Below the pieces are notes generated by a model. The model was not told where the DNA came from. It ran no database searches and saw only the letters and a program-made list of their open reading frames with translations. A program made the translations under genes and the position numbers. A stretch of DNA of 64,000 nucleotides from contig NZ_LWCS01000001.1 of assembly GCF_001650495.1 (NCBI RefSeq), forward strand, positions 396,826-460,825. The letters are read 5' to 3'. This document shows positions 33,122 through 41,854 of the stretch, piece by piece (position 1 is the first letter of the stretch; every line of letters begins with the position of its first letter). Source of the DNA: Mycolicibacterium iranicum (GTDB lineage Bacteria > Actinomycetota > Actinomycetes > Mycobacteriales > Mycobacteriaceae).

Positions 33122-35584
33122 ATGCCGGAGCACCCCCCGACACGCCCGCCGCGCGCGGTCACGGTCATCAAGCTCGCCTGGTGCGTCCTGCTCGCCAGCG
33201 TGGTCGTCGCCGGTCTGCTGTTTCCCGTCGTCGGCGGGTTCGGCCTGGTGTCCAACCGTGCGTCCGATGTCGTTGCCAACGGGTCCGCGCAGTTGGTGGA
33301 GGGCGAGGTGCCCCAGGTCTCTACGATGACGGACGCCGAGGGCAACATCATCGCGTGGCTCTACACCCAGCGACGCTTCGAGGTTCGCAGCGATCAGATC
33401 GCCAACACGATGAAGCTGGCGATCGTTTCCATCGAGGACAAAAGGTTTGCCGACCACAACGGCGTCGACTGGCAGGGAACATTGACGGGCCTGTCGGGGT
33501 ATCTGTCGGGCAACCTCGACACGCGCGGCGGCTCGACCATCGAGCAGCAGTACGTCAAGAACTATCAGCTGCTGGTGATCGCCCAGACCGATGCCGAGAA
33601 GCGCGCAGCGATCGAGACCACGCCCGCGCGCAAGCTCCGCGAGATCCGCATGGCGCTCACGCTCGACAAGACCTTCACCAAGCCCGAGATCCTGACGCGC
33701 TACCTGAACCTGGTGTCTTTCGGGAACAACGCGTTCGGAGTGCAGGACGCCGCCCAGACCTACTTCGGGATCAACGCCTCGGAGCTGAACTGGCAGCAGG
33801 CCGCGCTGCTGGCCGGCATGGTGCAGTCGACGAGCACGCTGAACCCGTACACCAACCCCGATGGCGCGCTGGCCCGTCGCAACGTCGTGCTCGACACGAT
33901 GATCGAGAACCTGCCCGAGTACGCCGAGGAACTGCGCGCGGCCCGTCAGCAACCGCTCGGCGTCCTGCCGCAGCCCAAGGAGCTGCCGAGGGGCTGCATC
34001 GCCGCGGGTGACCGCGCGTTCTTCTGCGACTACGTGCTGGACTATCTGGCCAGGGCGGGCATCAGCAAGGATCAGGTGGCCAAGGGTGGCTACCTGATCA
34101 AGACGACGCTGGAGCCCGAGGTACAGGCGTCGGTCAAGAACGCGATCACCGAGTTCGCCAGTCCGGATCTGCCGGGCGTGGCGAGCGTGATGAGCGTGAT
34201 CAAGCCCGGCAAGGAATCACATCCGGTCCTTGCGATGGCGAGCAACCGCACCTACGGCCTCAACCTCGATGCCGGGGAGACGATGCAGCCGCAGCCGTTC
34301 TCTCTGGTCGGCAATGGTGCGGGGTCGGTGTTCAAGATCTTCACCACGGCCGCGGCGATGGAGATGGGCATGGGCATCAACGCCCAGCTGGATTCCCCGT
34401 CGCGTTTCGAGGCGAAGGGCCTCGGAAGCGGTGGTGCGCGGGGCTGTCCGCCGGCCACGTGGTGTGTGCAGAACGCAGGTAACTACCGCGGCACGATGAG
34501 CGTCACCGACGCGCTGGCGACCTCCCCGAACACCGCGTTCGCGAAGTTGATCGCCCAGGTGGGCGTGCAGCGGACCGTCGACATGGCGGTGCGCCTGGGC
34601 CTGCGGTCCTACGCGTTGCCCGGCACGGCCCGTGACTACGACCCGGAGAGCAACGAGAGCCTGGCCGATTTCGTGAAGCGGCAGAACATCGGCTCGTTCA
34701 CCCTGGGCCCGATCGAGGTGAACGCCCTCGAATTGTCCAACGTGGCGGCGACCCTCGCCTCGGGCGGAGTGTGGTGCCCGCCGAATCCGATCGCCGAGGT
34801 CTATGACCGCTATGGCGAGCCGGTGTCGGTGACGACCGAGACATGCGAGCAGGTGGTCCCCGAGGGCCTGGCCAACACCCTGGCCAACGCGATGAGCAAG
34901 GACGACACGGGAGCAGGTACCGCCGCAGGCGCGGCCGGCTCGGTCGGCTGGAGCCTGCCGATGTCGGGCAAGACGGGCACCACCGAGTCCAACCGTTCGT
35001 CGGCGTTCCTTGGTTTCACCAACCAGTACGCGGCCGCGAGCTACATCTACGACGACTCGCCCGCGCCGACGGAGCTGTGCTCGTTCCCCCTGCGGCAGTG
35101 CGGTTCGGGAAACCTGTTCGGCGGCAACGAGCCGGCCAGGACGTGGTTCACCGCGATGCAGCCGATCGCGACAGCGTTCGGCGACGTCGTCCTACCCCCG
35201 ACCGATCCGCGCTATGTCGAGGGGGCTCCGGGGTCACGGGTGCCCAGCGTCGCAGGCCTGAGCCAGGACACCGCCCGGCAGCGGCTCCGTGAGGCTGGTT
35301 TCCAGGTCGCCGACCAGGCAACTCCGGTGAACAGCGGGTCGTCCTACGGCACGGTGGTCGGCACGTCGCCGAGTGGGCAGACCGTGCCCGGGTCGATCGT
35401 GACGATCCAGATCTCGAACGGCATCGCGCCGGCACCACCGCCGCCGCCTCCCGGAGGTCCGCCGGGCGGGCCTCCGCCGCCGGTGGGGCAGACCGTCATT
35501 CAGATCCCTGGCCTGCCGCCGATCACGGTGCCCGTGCTGGGACCTCCGCCACCGCCCGCACCGCCGCCACCGCCGCCGGGCTGA
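33122..35584 (+). CDS. ponA2: Class A penicillin-binding protein PonA2 (transglycosylase/transpeptidase with PASTA)
   Basis: 820 aa bifunctional cell-wall synthase. Membrane anchor at residues ~13-40, GT51 domain with catalytic Glu in SIEDKRFADHNGVD and RGGSTIEQQYVKN, and transpeptidase domain with SVFK (Ser about 402), SPN and KTGTTE (about 616). One PASTA domain (PSVAGLSQDTARQRLREAGF) and a Pro-rich tail close the protein. Divergent from whiB4, leaderless promoter. M. tuberculosis PonA2 (Rv3682) is needed for survival in non-replicating and acidic conditions. Confidence 0.96.
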   Translation: MPEHPPTRPPRAVTVIKLAWCVLLASVVVAGLLFPVVGGFGLVSNRASDVVANGSAQLVEGEVPQVSTMTDAEGNIIAWLYTQRRFEVRSDQIANTMKLAIVSIEDKRFADHNGVDWQGTLTGLSGYLSGNLDTRGGSTIEQQYVKNYQLLVIAQTDAEKRAAIETTPARKLREIRMALTLDKTFTKPEILTRYLNLVSFGNNAFGVQDAAQTYFGINASELNWQQAALLAGMVQSTSTLNPYTNPDGALARRNVVLDTMIENLPEYAEELRAARQQPLGVLPQPKELPRGCIAAGDRAFFCDYVLDYLARAGISKDQVAKGGYLIKTTLEPEVQASVKNAITEFASPDLPGVASVMSVIKPGKESHPVLAMASNRTYGLNLDAGETMQPQPFSLVGNGAGSVFKIFTTAAAMEMGMGINAQLDSPSRFEAKGLGSGGARGCPPATWCVQNAGNYRGTMSVTDALATSPNTAFAKLIAQVGVQRTVDMAVRLGLRSYALPGTARDYDPESNESLADFVKRQNIGSFTLGPIEVNALELSNVAATLASGGVWCPPNPIAEVYDRYGEPVSVTTETCEQVVPEGLANTLANAMSKDDTGAGTAAGAAGSVGWSLPMSGKTGTTESNRSSAFLGFTNQYAAASYIYDDSPAPTELCSFPLRQCGSGNLFGGNEPARTWFTAMQPIATAFGDVVLPPTDPRYVEGAPGSRVPSVAGLSQDTARQRLREAGFQVADQATPVNSGSSYGTVVGTSPSGQTVPGSIVTIQISNGIAPAPPPPPPGGPPGGPPPPVGQTVIQIPGLPPITVPVLGPPPPPAPPPPPPG

Positions 35585-35590
35585 CCCCGG

Positions 35591-35623
35591 CAGACTGTGG
35601 CTCACAGTCTGTGGCAGTAGTCT
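35591..35623 (+). promoter_or_regulatory. Rv3683-like promoter: 9-bp palindrome plus leaderless -10 box
   Basis: CAGACTGTG (35591-35599) and CACAGTCTG (35603-35611) are perfect arms around GCT. TAGTCT (35618-35623) lies 7 nt before ATG 35631. The palindrome may be an operator or a terminator of ponA2. Confidence 0.5.
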
Positions 35624-35630
35624 GGCGTTC

Positions 35631-36593
35631 ATGTCTGCTTCAGCCGGTGACATTCTGAAGACCGCGGCCGTAGCCTCCGTCGGCACCCTCGTGGCGGGCA
35701 TCGGATACGCATCGCTGATCGAACGCAATGCCTTCGTCATGCGTGAGGCGACGATGCCGGTACTTGCGCCCGGCTCCTCACCGCTGAAGGTGCTGCACAT
35801 CAGCGACATCCACATGCGGCCCGGGCAGCGGCGCAAGCAGGCATGGCTGCGCGATCTGGCCCGTTGGGAGCCCGATCTGGTCGTGAACACGGGCGACAAC
35901 CTGTCGCATCCCAAGGCCGTTCCCTCGGTTGTGCAGGCGCTCGGTGACCTGTTGGCGGTCCCCGGCGTCTTCGTCTTCGGAAGCAACGACTACTTCGCCC
36001 CGAAGATGAAGAATCCCGCGAACTATCTGACGAAGCCGACCCACCGGATCCACGGCGAGCCGCTGCCCTGGCAGGACCTGCGCGCGGCGTTCACAGAGCG
36101 TGGCTGGCTGGATATGACCCACACGCGTCGCGAATTCGAGGTGGCCGGTCTTCACATCGCCGCCGCCGGCGTCGATGATCCGCACCTGACTCGCGACCGT
36201 TACGACACCATCGCCGGTCCGGCGAGCCCGGCCGCGAACCTGACGCTGGGATTGACGCACTCCCCCGAGCCTCGGGTGCTGGACCGCTTCGCCGCCGACG
36301 GCTACCAGCTGGTGATGGCCGGCCACACCCACGGTGGCCAGCTGTGTCTTCCGTTCTACGGCGCGATCGTCACCAACTGCGATCTCGACCGGTCGCGCGT
36401 CAAGGGGCCGTCGCGGTGGGGTGCCCGTACCCAGCTACACGTGTCAGCGGGTATCGGCACGTCGCCGTATGCACCGCTGCGCTTCTGCTGCCGCCCTGAG
36501 GCGACGCTGCTGACACTGGTCGCTGCGCCGACCGGAGGCTCCGACACCGGGTCACGAGCCGGCCAGCAGCATCCGACCGTATCGGCGCGGTGA
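35631..36593 (+). CDS. Membrane-anchored metallophosphoesterase (Rv3683 homologue)
   Basis: 320 aa. One N-terminal membrane helix ([22 protein letters not shown]), then a calcineurin-like domain with [35 protein letters not shown] and [10 protein letters not shown], a complete metal site. It belongs to the YkuE/YaeI-like branch, some members of which act on UDP-diacylglucosamine-type lipids; the substrate here is unknown. The TGA overlaps the cds1 GTG start. Confidence 0.88.
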   Translation: MSASAGDILKTAAVASVGTLVAGIGYASLIERNAFVMREATMPVLAPGSSPLKVLHISDIHMRPGQRRKQAWLRDLARWEPDLVVNTGDNLSHPKAVPSVVQALGDLLAVPGVFVFGSNDYFAPKMKNPANYLTKPTHRIHGEPLPWQDLRAAFTERGWLDMTHTRREFEVAGLHIAAAGVDDPHLTRDRYDTIAGPASPAANLTLGLTHSPEPRVLDRFAADGYQLVMAGHTHGGQLCLPFYGAIVTNCDLDRSRVKGPSRWGARTQLHVSAGIGTSPYAPLRFCCRPEATLLTLVAAPTGGSDTGSRAGQQHPTVSAR

Positions 36594-37690
36594 GCCCGCC
36601 CGGCGTTTGTCGCCGCCAGACGCGGGGGTGGGTGGACAACGCCGTCAGGCTGATCGAGGCCGACGCGCGCCGCAGCGCTGACACCCACCTGCTTCGCTAT
36701 CCGCTGCCGTCGAGCTGGTCAGGCGATGTCGACGTCGCGCTGTACCTCAAGGACGAGACCACCCACATCACCGGCAGCCTGAAGCACCGGCTGGCGCGCT
36801 CGCTGTTCCTCTATGCGCTGTGCAACGGATGGATCGGCGAGAACACCACTGTCATCGAAGCGTCGTCGGGTTCGACGGCCGTGTCGGAGGCGTACTTCGC
36901 GGCGATGCTCGGGTTGCCCTTCATCGCGGTGATGCCGGCGTCGACAAGCGCCTCCAAGATTGCGCTGATCGAATCACAGGGCGGCCGTTGCCATTTCGTC
37001 TCAGAGTCAGCCCAGGTCTATGCCGAGGCGCAGCGGCTGGCCGACGAGACCGGCGGGCATTACCTCGATCAGTTCACCAACGCAGAGCGGGCCACGGACT
37101 GGCGCGGCAACAACAACATCGCCGAGTCGATCTTCGAACAGCTCGGCGAAGAGACTCATGCGGTGCCGGAATGGATCGTGGTGGGCGCCGGCACGGGCGG
37201 GACTAGTGCAACGATCGGCCGCTACATCCGCTACCGGCGCTACCCGACGCGCCTGTGCGTGGTGGATCCCGAGAACTCCGCATTCTTCCCGTCCTACGAG
37301 CGCAACGACCCCACCGTGGTGACGGGGAAGTCGTCGCGAATCGAGGGGATCGGCCGTCCACGCGTCGAGCCGTCGTTCCTGCCGGGCGTCGTGGACCGGA
37401 TGGTGTCGGTTCCCGACAACGCGTCTGTCGCCGCGGCGCATCATGTGAGCCGGGTGCTGGGTCGGCGGGTGGGCCCGTCGACGGGGACCAACATCTGGGG
37501 CGCGTTCAGCTTGTTGGCGGAGATGGTGGAGCAAGGATGCAGTGGGTCAGTGGTGACGCTGCTCGCCGACAGTGGCGACCGCTATGCGGACACCTACTTC
37601 TGCGACGAGTGGCTGAGCAGCCACGGCATCGCACCGTCGGAGTCGGCTGGATCGCTGGCCGAGTTCGAGCGCTCCGGCCGCTGGCCCTGA
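36590..37690 (+). CDS. cds1: PLP-dependent L-cysteine desulfhydrase Cds1 / cysteine-synthase-family protein
   Basis: 366 aa from GTG 36590 (GTGA overlap with the phosphoesterase gene). Type II PLP fold: PLP Lys in [12 protein letters not shown], the Ser/Thr-rich loop [14 protein letters not shown] and the phosphate-binding loop [13 protein letters not shown]. tuberculosis Rv3684 (Cds1) makes H2S from cysteine, which links it to redox balance (family knowledge). The coupling with a phosphoesterase and nearby whiB4 suggests an envelope/redox neighbourhood, but no direct link can be read. The C-terminus overlaps a possible small antisense gene. Confidence 0.88.
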   Translation: MSPPGVCRRQTRGWVDNAVRLIEADARRSADTHLLRYPLPSSWSGDVDVALYLKDETTHITGSLKHRLARSLFLYALCNGWIGENTTVIEASSGSTAVSEAYFAAMLGLPFIAVMPASTSASKIALIESQGGRCHFVSESAQVYAEAQRLADETGGHYLDQFTNAERATDWRGNNNIAESIFEQLGEETHAVPEWIVVGAGTGGTSATIGRYIRYRRYPTRLCVVDPENSAFFPSYERNDPTVVTGKSSRIEGIGRPRVEPSFLPGVVDRMVSVPDNASVAAAHHVSRVLGRRVGPSTGTNIWGAFSLLAEMVEQGCSGSVVTLLADSGDRYADTYFCDEWLSSHGIAPSESAGSLAEFERSGRWP

Positions 37691-37791
37691 TCCTTCGGGC
37701 GCCGCGCCAGCGGCACATCGGACGTCAGGAACAGCCACAGTGCTGCCAGCGCGAAGAAGCCCAGGTAGATCGATGCTCCCAACCCAGTCAT
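37594..37791 (-). CDS. Possible small membrane protein, antisense to the end of cds1
   Basis: 65 aa: [20 protein letters not shown] begins a single membrane helix followed by a polar tail ([20 protein letters not shown]). The N-terminal half, outside cds1, looks like a real small membrane protein with an ATG and a GAGGCG upstream; the C-terminal 32 codons lie antisense to cds1 and may be open only by chance. No homologue recognised. Treat as tentative. Confidence 0.35.
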   Translation of the reverse strand: MTGLGASIYLGFFALAALWLFLTSDVPLARRPKDQGQRPERSNSASDPADSDGAMPWLLSHSSQK

Positions 37792-37933
37792 GTCACGCCT
37801 CGTTTCGGTCGATGTCGTCTCTCAGTGTGCACAACGCCACCGACACCTCTGTTCCTTCCCACGGCGTGTCGCAAACCCCGATACGCGTTTGGCTTACACG
37901 GTGCCGGGTGCGATACGCTGTCGTGGCTTCACG

Positions 37934-38007
37934 CGGGGTGTGGCGCAGCTTGGTAGCGTGCTTCGTTCGGGACGAAGAGGTCGTGGGTTCGAATCCCGCC
38001 ACCCCGA
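37934..38007 (+). tRNA. tRNA-Pro (anticodon CGG)
   Basis: Acceptor stem CGGGGTG/CACCCCG, anticodon stem CTTCG/CGAAG with loop TTCGGGA (anticodon CGG, reading CCG), T-arm GTGGGTTCGAATCCCGC. CCA not encoded. It borders the accessory island to its right; tRNA genes are common insertion sites. Confidence 0.96.
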
Positions 38008-38024
38008 CTCGTGTGATCGTAGGT

Positions 38025-38065
38025 AGAAGGCCCTGACCGGTTGTCCGGTTTAGGGGCCTTCTTTC
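38025..38065 (+). terminator. tRNA-Pro terminator
   Basis: AGAAGGCCC (38025-38033) pairs with GGGCCTTCT (38054-38062), with an inner CCGG/CCGG stem, followed by TTC; 17 nt after the tRNA. Confidence 0.8.
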
Positions 38066-38237
38066 ATTCCGTGCGCAGGGGGCTGGGGCCAACGGCACCC
38101 CACACGGTCTGCCGTTGTGTTGATCTGCCGACTTCAGAACCGCCGAGAAGTGCAGGGAAACACGTGATTAATCCTGGCTCGCCGACTCTAACGTCAACCT
38201 GGGTTGCGCCGCGAGGGCGCAGTGGTCAGGACGAAGC

Positions 38238-38801
38238 ATGAACATCGAGCTTGCCGCGGCCATGGCGGTACCAACCGTGGCCTTTGCCGCTTTGACCATG
38301 TGCGCAGGCAGTGCCCCTGCGTCAGCCCAACCGTACGGCCCCGACACCTGCATCTCGGGTTTCGTGTGGCGCGAAGCCCGCGGCGGCGACAACGTATGCG
38401 TCTCGCCGGCCATCCGCGACGCGGTCGCCCAACAGAACGCCAACCCGGGTGCCCACAAGGACCCCAACGCCGGGTCGGGACCACAGGGCTGCGCTTCGGG
38501 CTTCGTCTGGCGCGAGGCCTTCGACGGCGACACCATCTGCGTGACTCCTGCGTTCGGGCAACAGATGTACGACGCCAACGCCGCCGCCGCCAGCCGCAGG
38601 GCCGTCAACCAGGCGCCCGTACCCGCGCAGCAGCCCGATCCGGATCCAGGTGAGCTGCTCCCACAACCCGGGTATGGAGCCCCAGTCGGTGGTGATACTC
38701 CTTGGGAGGACATCGACAACAAAGATGCGTGCAGTCCGGATCCGATGGCCCCGCCGGCAAAGTACAACACGGACCTCTGCATGCTGCCCTACGAGAGCTG
38801 A
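38238..38801 (+). CDS. Secreted protein with two Cys-flanked 'GFVWREA' repeats
   Basis: 187 aa. Signal peptide MNIELAAAMAVPTVAFAALT, cut near ASA-QP. Two copies of a ~35-residue unit follow: C-x2-GFVWREAR-x-GDNVCV-x-P and C-x2-GFVWREAF-x-GDTICV-x-P, each with two cysteines that could form a disulphide. The C-terminus is Pro-rich with two more cysteines (DACSPDP, DLCMLP). The repeat occurs in other mycobacterial secreted proteins of unknown function. It begins the island to the right of tRNA-Pro. The 176 bp after it hold no gene. Confidence 0.75.
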   Translation: MNIELAAAMAVPTVAFAALTMCAGSAPASAQPYGPDTCISGFVWREARGGDNVCVSPAIRDAVAQQNANPGAHKDPNAGSGPQGCASGFVWREAFDGDTICVTPAFGQQMYDANAAAASRRAVNQAPVPAQQPDPDPGELLPQPGYGAPVGGDTPWEDIDNKDACSPDPMAPPAKYNTDLCMLPYES

Positions 38802-38977
38802 GACCGATGAGCTCGAGCTGGCCCGGGCTGGCTTCTTCGGTGACACGCGGATTCGGATCGCGATGGTGAGCCGACGCCAAGTCGGTTGACCGAATCGGTG
38901 TCCGGAACCTCCCGCGGGCTCGCCTAATGTTATTGATGACCCCTTGAGCCTGCGAGACGAATGGAACCCGCCGACCC

Positions 38978-39262
38978 GTGCTGCCCTCCCGCTCCCGACT
39001 CGAGAGCTGGAGTCCCGATTCTCTGACATTCACCGGTAAGGCGGTCCACGAACGCGGGAGGGCCGTCGCCGAAGCGGTGACGACGTTAAGCACCAACATC
39101 GCGACGATGCCGGACACCAGGGCGTGGTCAGGTGACGCGCATGACCGGCGCAGAGATCTCAACCACGACAACGATTTACAAGCAGGACGGCAGCAAGCAC
39201 GTCACCACGGTCAACGCCCGCCCCACCTTCTCGGATCGAGGGCCCACCACAACCGAAACTGA
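38978..39262 (+). pseudogene. WXG-like N-terminal fragment of a type VII effector, frameshifted
   Basis: From GTG 38978 about 55 residues form a helical WXG-like head: LESWSPDSLTFTGKAVHERG, then AVAEAVTTLSTNIATMPDTR and AWSGDAHD, with the W-S-G turn and the spacing of mycobacterial ESX-type substrates. Downstream of AWSGDAHD the frame becomes Arg/His-rich and non-protein-like, while a coherent protein continues in another frame at 39132. The gene is therefore broken by a frameshift or a deletion, or this is a split pair. No good ribosome site is visible. Confidence 0.55.
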
Positions 39263-39818
39263 CTACGACAAGGACGGCAACGAGATTTCAGAGACGAGCT
39301 CGTTCACGTTCAACGATCTAGGCGACCACGGGATGACGAACGCGCATGTCACCACGGTCAGATATCCCAATGGCACCGTCGCAACACTCGTCGAGTACCC
39401 CGGCGGCGGGAAGAGCGCCACCGTCCAGGTCCCGGGTCGGCCGCCGGCGGATGTGCCACTGGAGCTCTTTAACAAGCCGATCCTGACCTCCGCGGAATCT
39501 ACCCTCACCGGGCTGGAGTCTTCACGCGGACTACCCATGCTGTCGCAAGAAGCCGCCGAAAAGGTCCAGATCGGAGCCAAGTACGGCGGCCCTGCGCTGG
39601 GTATCGCAAGTGCATTGTGGGATGTGGCGACCGCAGAAACCGGGTTCACCCGGTGCGTCGCCGCGGCGGAGGGGGTCACATCGTTCACGACGGGAACGCT
39701 CGCCGGTTTGGCGGCATCGGAAGCGGGGCCTGGGACGGCGATCCTGGTCGGAATTGCCGCCTCCGAAGGAGGTACGGCGCTCGGTAATTGGATTGGAAAT
39801 ACCTTTTGTCCTCGATGA
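39132..39818 (+). CDS. C-terminal part of the putative type VII effector (Gly/Ala-zipper tail)
   Basis: 228 aa from GTG 39132 (or ATG 39141). N-terminal half is Thr-rich beta-type sequence (TTTTIYKQDGSKHVTTV; TETDYDKDGNEISETSSF), and the C-terminal 90 residues are helical with a Gly/Ala-rich, membrane-active stretch (TGTLAGLAASEAGPGTAILV; ASEGGTALGNWIGNTFCP). I do not recognise an enzyme. It is likely the body of the protein whose head is at 38978. The ATGA overlap with the next gene couples it to a small membrane protein, a layout typical of a toxin with its immunity protein (inference). Confidence 0.6.
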   Translation: MTRMTGAEISTTTTIYKQDGSKHVTTVNARPTFSDRGPTTTETDYDKDGNEISETSSFTFNDLGDHGMTNAHVTTVRYPNGTVATLVEYPGGGKSATVQVPGRPPADVPLELFNKPILTSAESTLTGLESSRGLPMLSQEAAEKVQIGAKYGGPALGIASALWDVATAETGFTRCVAAAEGVTSFTTGTLAGLAASEAGPGTAILVGIAASEGGTALGNWIGNTFCPR

Positions 39819-40558
39819 GAAGTCCTGCCCGACCTATCGTGCTCGCCGTCGTGTTGGCTGGAATCGGCGCCTTCACCAGCTATTGGTCGGTGGTGTGGTT
39901 AGTCCGCGGCAGTTACGTGACCGTACTGATCATGTTGGCTGTGACCGTTTGGGGCTTCGGCTTCGCGGCTTTCTTCACCAGCACTGCCCTGGGGGTAGGG
40001 AAATCACGAATCGAAAGCGGCACCTCGGGCACTCTGCTTCGCCCTCCGAGGTTCGTCGACACCGTAACCATCGCGCCAGTGGTAGCAATGACATTGGCCT
40101 GTATGCTTCATCTCGTCTTCGCGCCTTTCGGCATGGTCGACTATGTGACGGCGGGCACGATGCGGGCTGTACCAATTGCCTGCTTATTCCTTGTGGTGTT
40201 TGGCCTGTCAACGTTGTACCGAATGCTTAAACACAGGGGCGGCGGACACCTGCGGGTCGACCCCTCCGGCTACGAAGTGTGGAATAGCCACTGGAACTCG
40301 CTCAGGCGTGGCACATGGGATGAAATCGAGGACATTCTCGACCACAAGCGCAAGGGCAGGAAATCTTTCAACGAGCTGATCGTCTTCGTTCCGTCGCGGG
40401 GCCCGGATGCCGTTCTGTTTGCGGATGCCATTACCGACAACAGCTACGCACTTCGCGAATGGGTCCGGTTCTACTGGCAACACCCCGAGTGCCGCAACGA
40501 GCTCCTCGACGAAAGAGCCCTTCACCGCCTCGACGAGCAGGCATTCACCACCGAATGA
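39815..40558 (+). CDS. Membrane protein, possible immunity partner
   Basis: 247 aa from ATG 39815, overlapping the effector TGA (ATGA); the open frame begins 27 nt earlier at TTG. Four hydrophobic segments (PIVLAVVLAGIGAFTSYWSV; VTVLIMLAVTVWGFGFAAFF; TIAPVVAMTLACMLHLVFAP; RAVPIACLFLVVFGLSTLY) precede a soluble, PH-like C-terminal region (GHLRVDPSGYEVWNSHW, RRGTWDEIEDILDH). Base composition is less GC-rich than the flanks. Role inferred from coupling only. It converges with, and overlaps by 14 nt, the EspG-like gene. Confidence 0.65.
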   Translation: MRSPARPIVLAVVLAGIGAFTSYWSVVWLVRGSYVTVLIMLAVTVWGFGFAAFFTSTALGVGKSRIESGTSGTLLRPPRFVDTVTIAPVVAMTLACMLHLVFAPFGMVDYVTAGTMRAVPIACLFLVVFGLSTLYRMLKHRGGGHLRVDPSGYEVWNSHWNSLRRGTWDEIEDILDHKRKGRKSFNELIVFVPSRGPDAVLFADAITDNSYALREWVRFYWQHPECRNELLDERALHRLDEQAFTTE

Positions 40559-41297
40559 CGTCGGTGATCATGCCGTTGAGGTACGCCGTCATTGTCTCGA
40601 CGTCGACGGGTTCGGCATTCTCGGCATCGCCCGAATCGAAGACGTAGTCGCCGTCGTCGCGGATCTGGACCCATTGCAGGATCGACAGTGCCGGGCCGCT
40701 GCGCACCTGCATCGTCCCCGTCGCTACCACGTCGCGAACGCCGACACGCGGAACTGTCGCGTCGGACGGCGGCGGCGCAAGGAAATCGAGATCGGACTCA
40801 AGGGACGCATCCGGACGCGACTCCCCGGTGGCCGTCACCGCGATGCGCGGGTGCGCACCCGCGCCGACCAGCCCGACCGATTCGACAATGGCGGGACCCA
40901 TCATCTCCGGCGACACCGCGTAGATGTCGACGACGTCCACACCACGGTCGTGGCCCTGCACCGCGACAAACGCGGACTCGCCCGACCGTAGACCATGCAT
41001 ACGGCGATCCGGAGTGTCTTCGACGGAAAGCCGCACCCGGCACTCCAGGCAAAAATCCGACCGCACAAGGGCTTCCACCCATGCTCGAACCCCGTGCAGA
41101 TCATCGTTCAAGCGATCCTCGATCGGGCGCACGTTCCTGGAGGCAAGCCACACCGACCCGACCGGTCGGCTACGACCGAGGGGGAACGGCAACACATCAA
41201 GGCCGTACAGTGCGCAGGCCGCTTCCAGATCGACCACTGCGGCCGCGCCGACCCAGTCGAACCACACCGTTTCCGCGAGAGCCGGCCGATACGTCAC
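40545..41297 (-). CDS. EspG-like ESX secretion-associated protein
   Basis: 250 aa. The pattern fits the EspG family (type VII chaperones): RLNDDLHGVRAWVEALVRSD, then a beta-rich middle with ESAFVAVQGHDRGVDVVDIY, and the C-terminal signature GTMQVRSGP, WVQIRDDGDYVFDS, DVETMTAYLNGMITDVI. EspG proteins bind aggregation-prone PE/PPE or WXG substrates in the cytosol. No ESX core genes (eccA-E, mycP) are in the window, so it would be an orphan serving the effector gene next to it. Assignment is by eye. Confidence 0.6.
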   Translation of the reverse strand: MTYRPALAETVWFDWVGAAAVVDLEAACALYGLDVLPFPLGRSRPVGSVWLASRNVRPIEDRLNDDLHGVRAWVEALVRSDFCLECRVRLSVEDTPDRRMHGLRSGESAFVAVQGHDRGVDVVDIYAVSPEMMGPAIVESVGLVGAGAHPRIAVTATGESRPDASLESDLDFLAPPPSDATVPRVGVRDVVATGTMQVRSGPALSILQWVQIRDDGDYVFDSGDAENAEPVDVETMTAYLNGMITDVIRW

Positions 41298-41356
41298 CGG
41301 TCCATTCTCCAGCCTGGCGCCGATGAGTCAGGCCACCAAATGCGGTCACTCTTCAC

Positions 41357-41851
41357 ATGACTGACGACACCGTGGCGGCCACGGCGACGATCAACGCGCC
41401 GGCCGAGACCGTTTTCGACCTGCTGGCAGATCCGGCCACCCACGCCGCGATCGACGGCACCGGCTGGGTTCGGCAGCCGGTGGACACCGACCGCCTGACC
41501 GAGGCCGGGCAGGTCTTCCGGATGGCAATGTTCCACCCCGGACATCCCAACAAGAACTACGAGATGGCCAACCGCGTCGAGGTTCTCGACCGGCCCGCGG
41601 CCATTGCCTGGATGCCGGGAGCAGAACCTCGGCACATCCCCGGCCGGGACGCCTCCGAGGGCGACGCCGTCGAATACGGCGGGTGGATCTGGCGTTACGA
41701 CCTCGAACCCGACGGCGCGGGCCGCACCGTGGTCACGCTCACCTATGACTGGTCCCGCGTACAGGACCGCGACATCGACTTTCCGCCGTTCGGGCCTGAG
41801 CATTTGGACAACTCGCTGCAGCATCTCGCCGAACTGGCCGAGCGAGCGTAG
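41357..41851 (+). CDS. SRPBCC-family (START-like) protein
   Basis: 164 aa. Typical SRPBCC opening: VAATATINAPAETVFDLLAD, then the Gly-rich strand region YEMANRVEVLDRPAAIAWMP, WIWRYDLEPDGAGRTVVTLTYDW, and a long C-terminal helix (HLDNSLQHLAELAERA). The hydrophobic cavity usually binds lipids or polyketide-like ligands; none can be predicted. Its stop is 3 nt from the end of the convergent carotenoid oxidoreductase gene. Confidence 0.85.
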   Translation: MTDDTVAATATINAPAETVFDLLADPATHAAIDGTGWVRQPVDTDRLTEAGQVFRMAMFHPGHPNKNYEMANRVEVLDRPAAIAWMPGAEPRHIPGRDASEGDAVEYGGWIWRYDLEPDGAGRTVVTLTYDWSRVQDRDIDFPPFGPEHLDNSLQHLAELAERA

Positions 41852-41854
41852 GGC

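Noticed and set aside
37934..41300. Integrative element bounded by tRNA-Pro attachment repeats
   Set aside because: No integrase and no second copy of the tRNA 3' end were found in the window.
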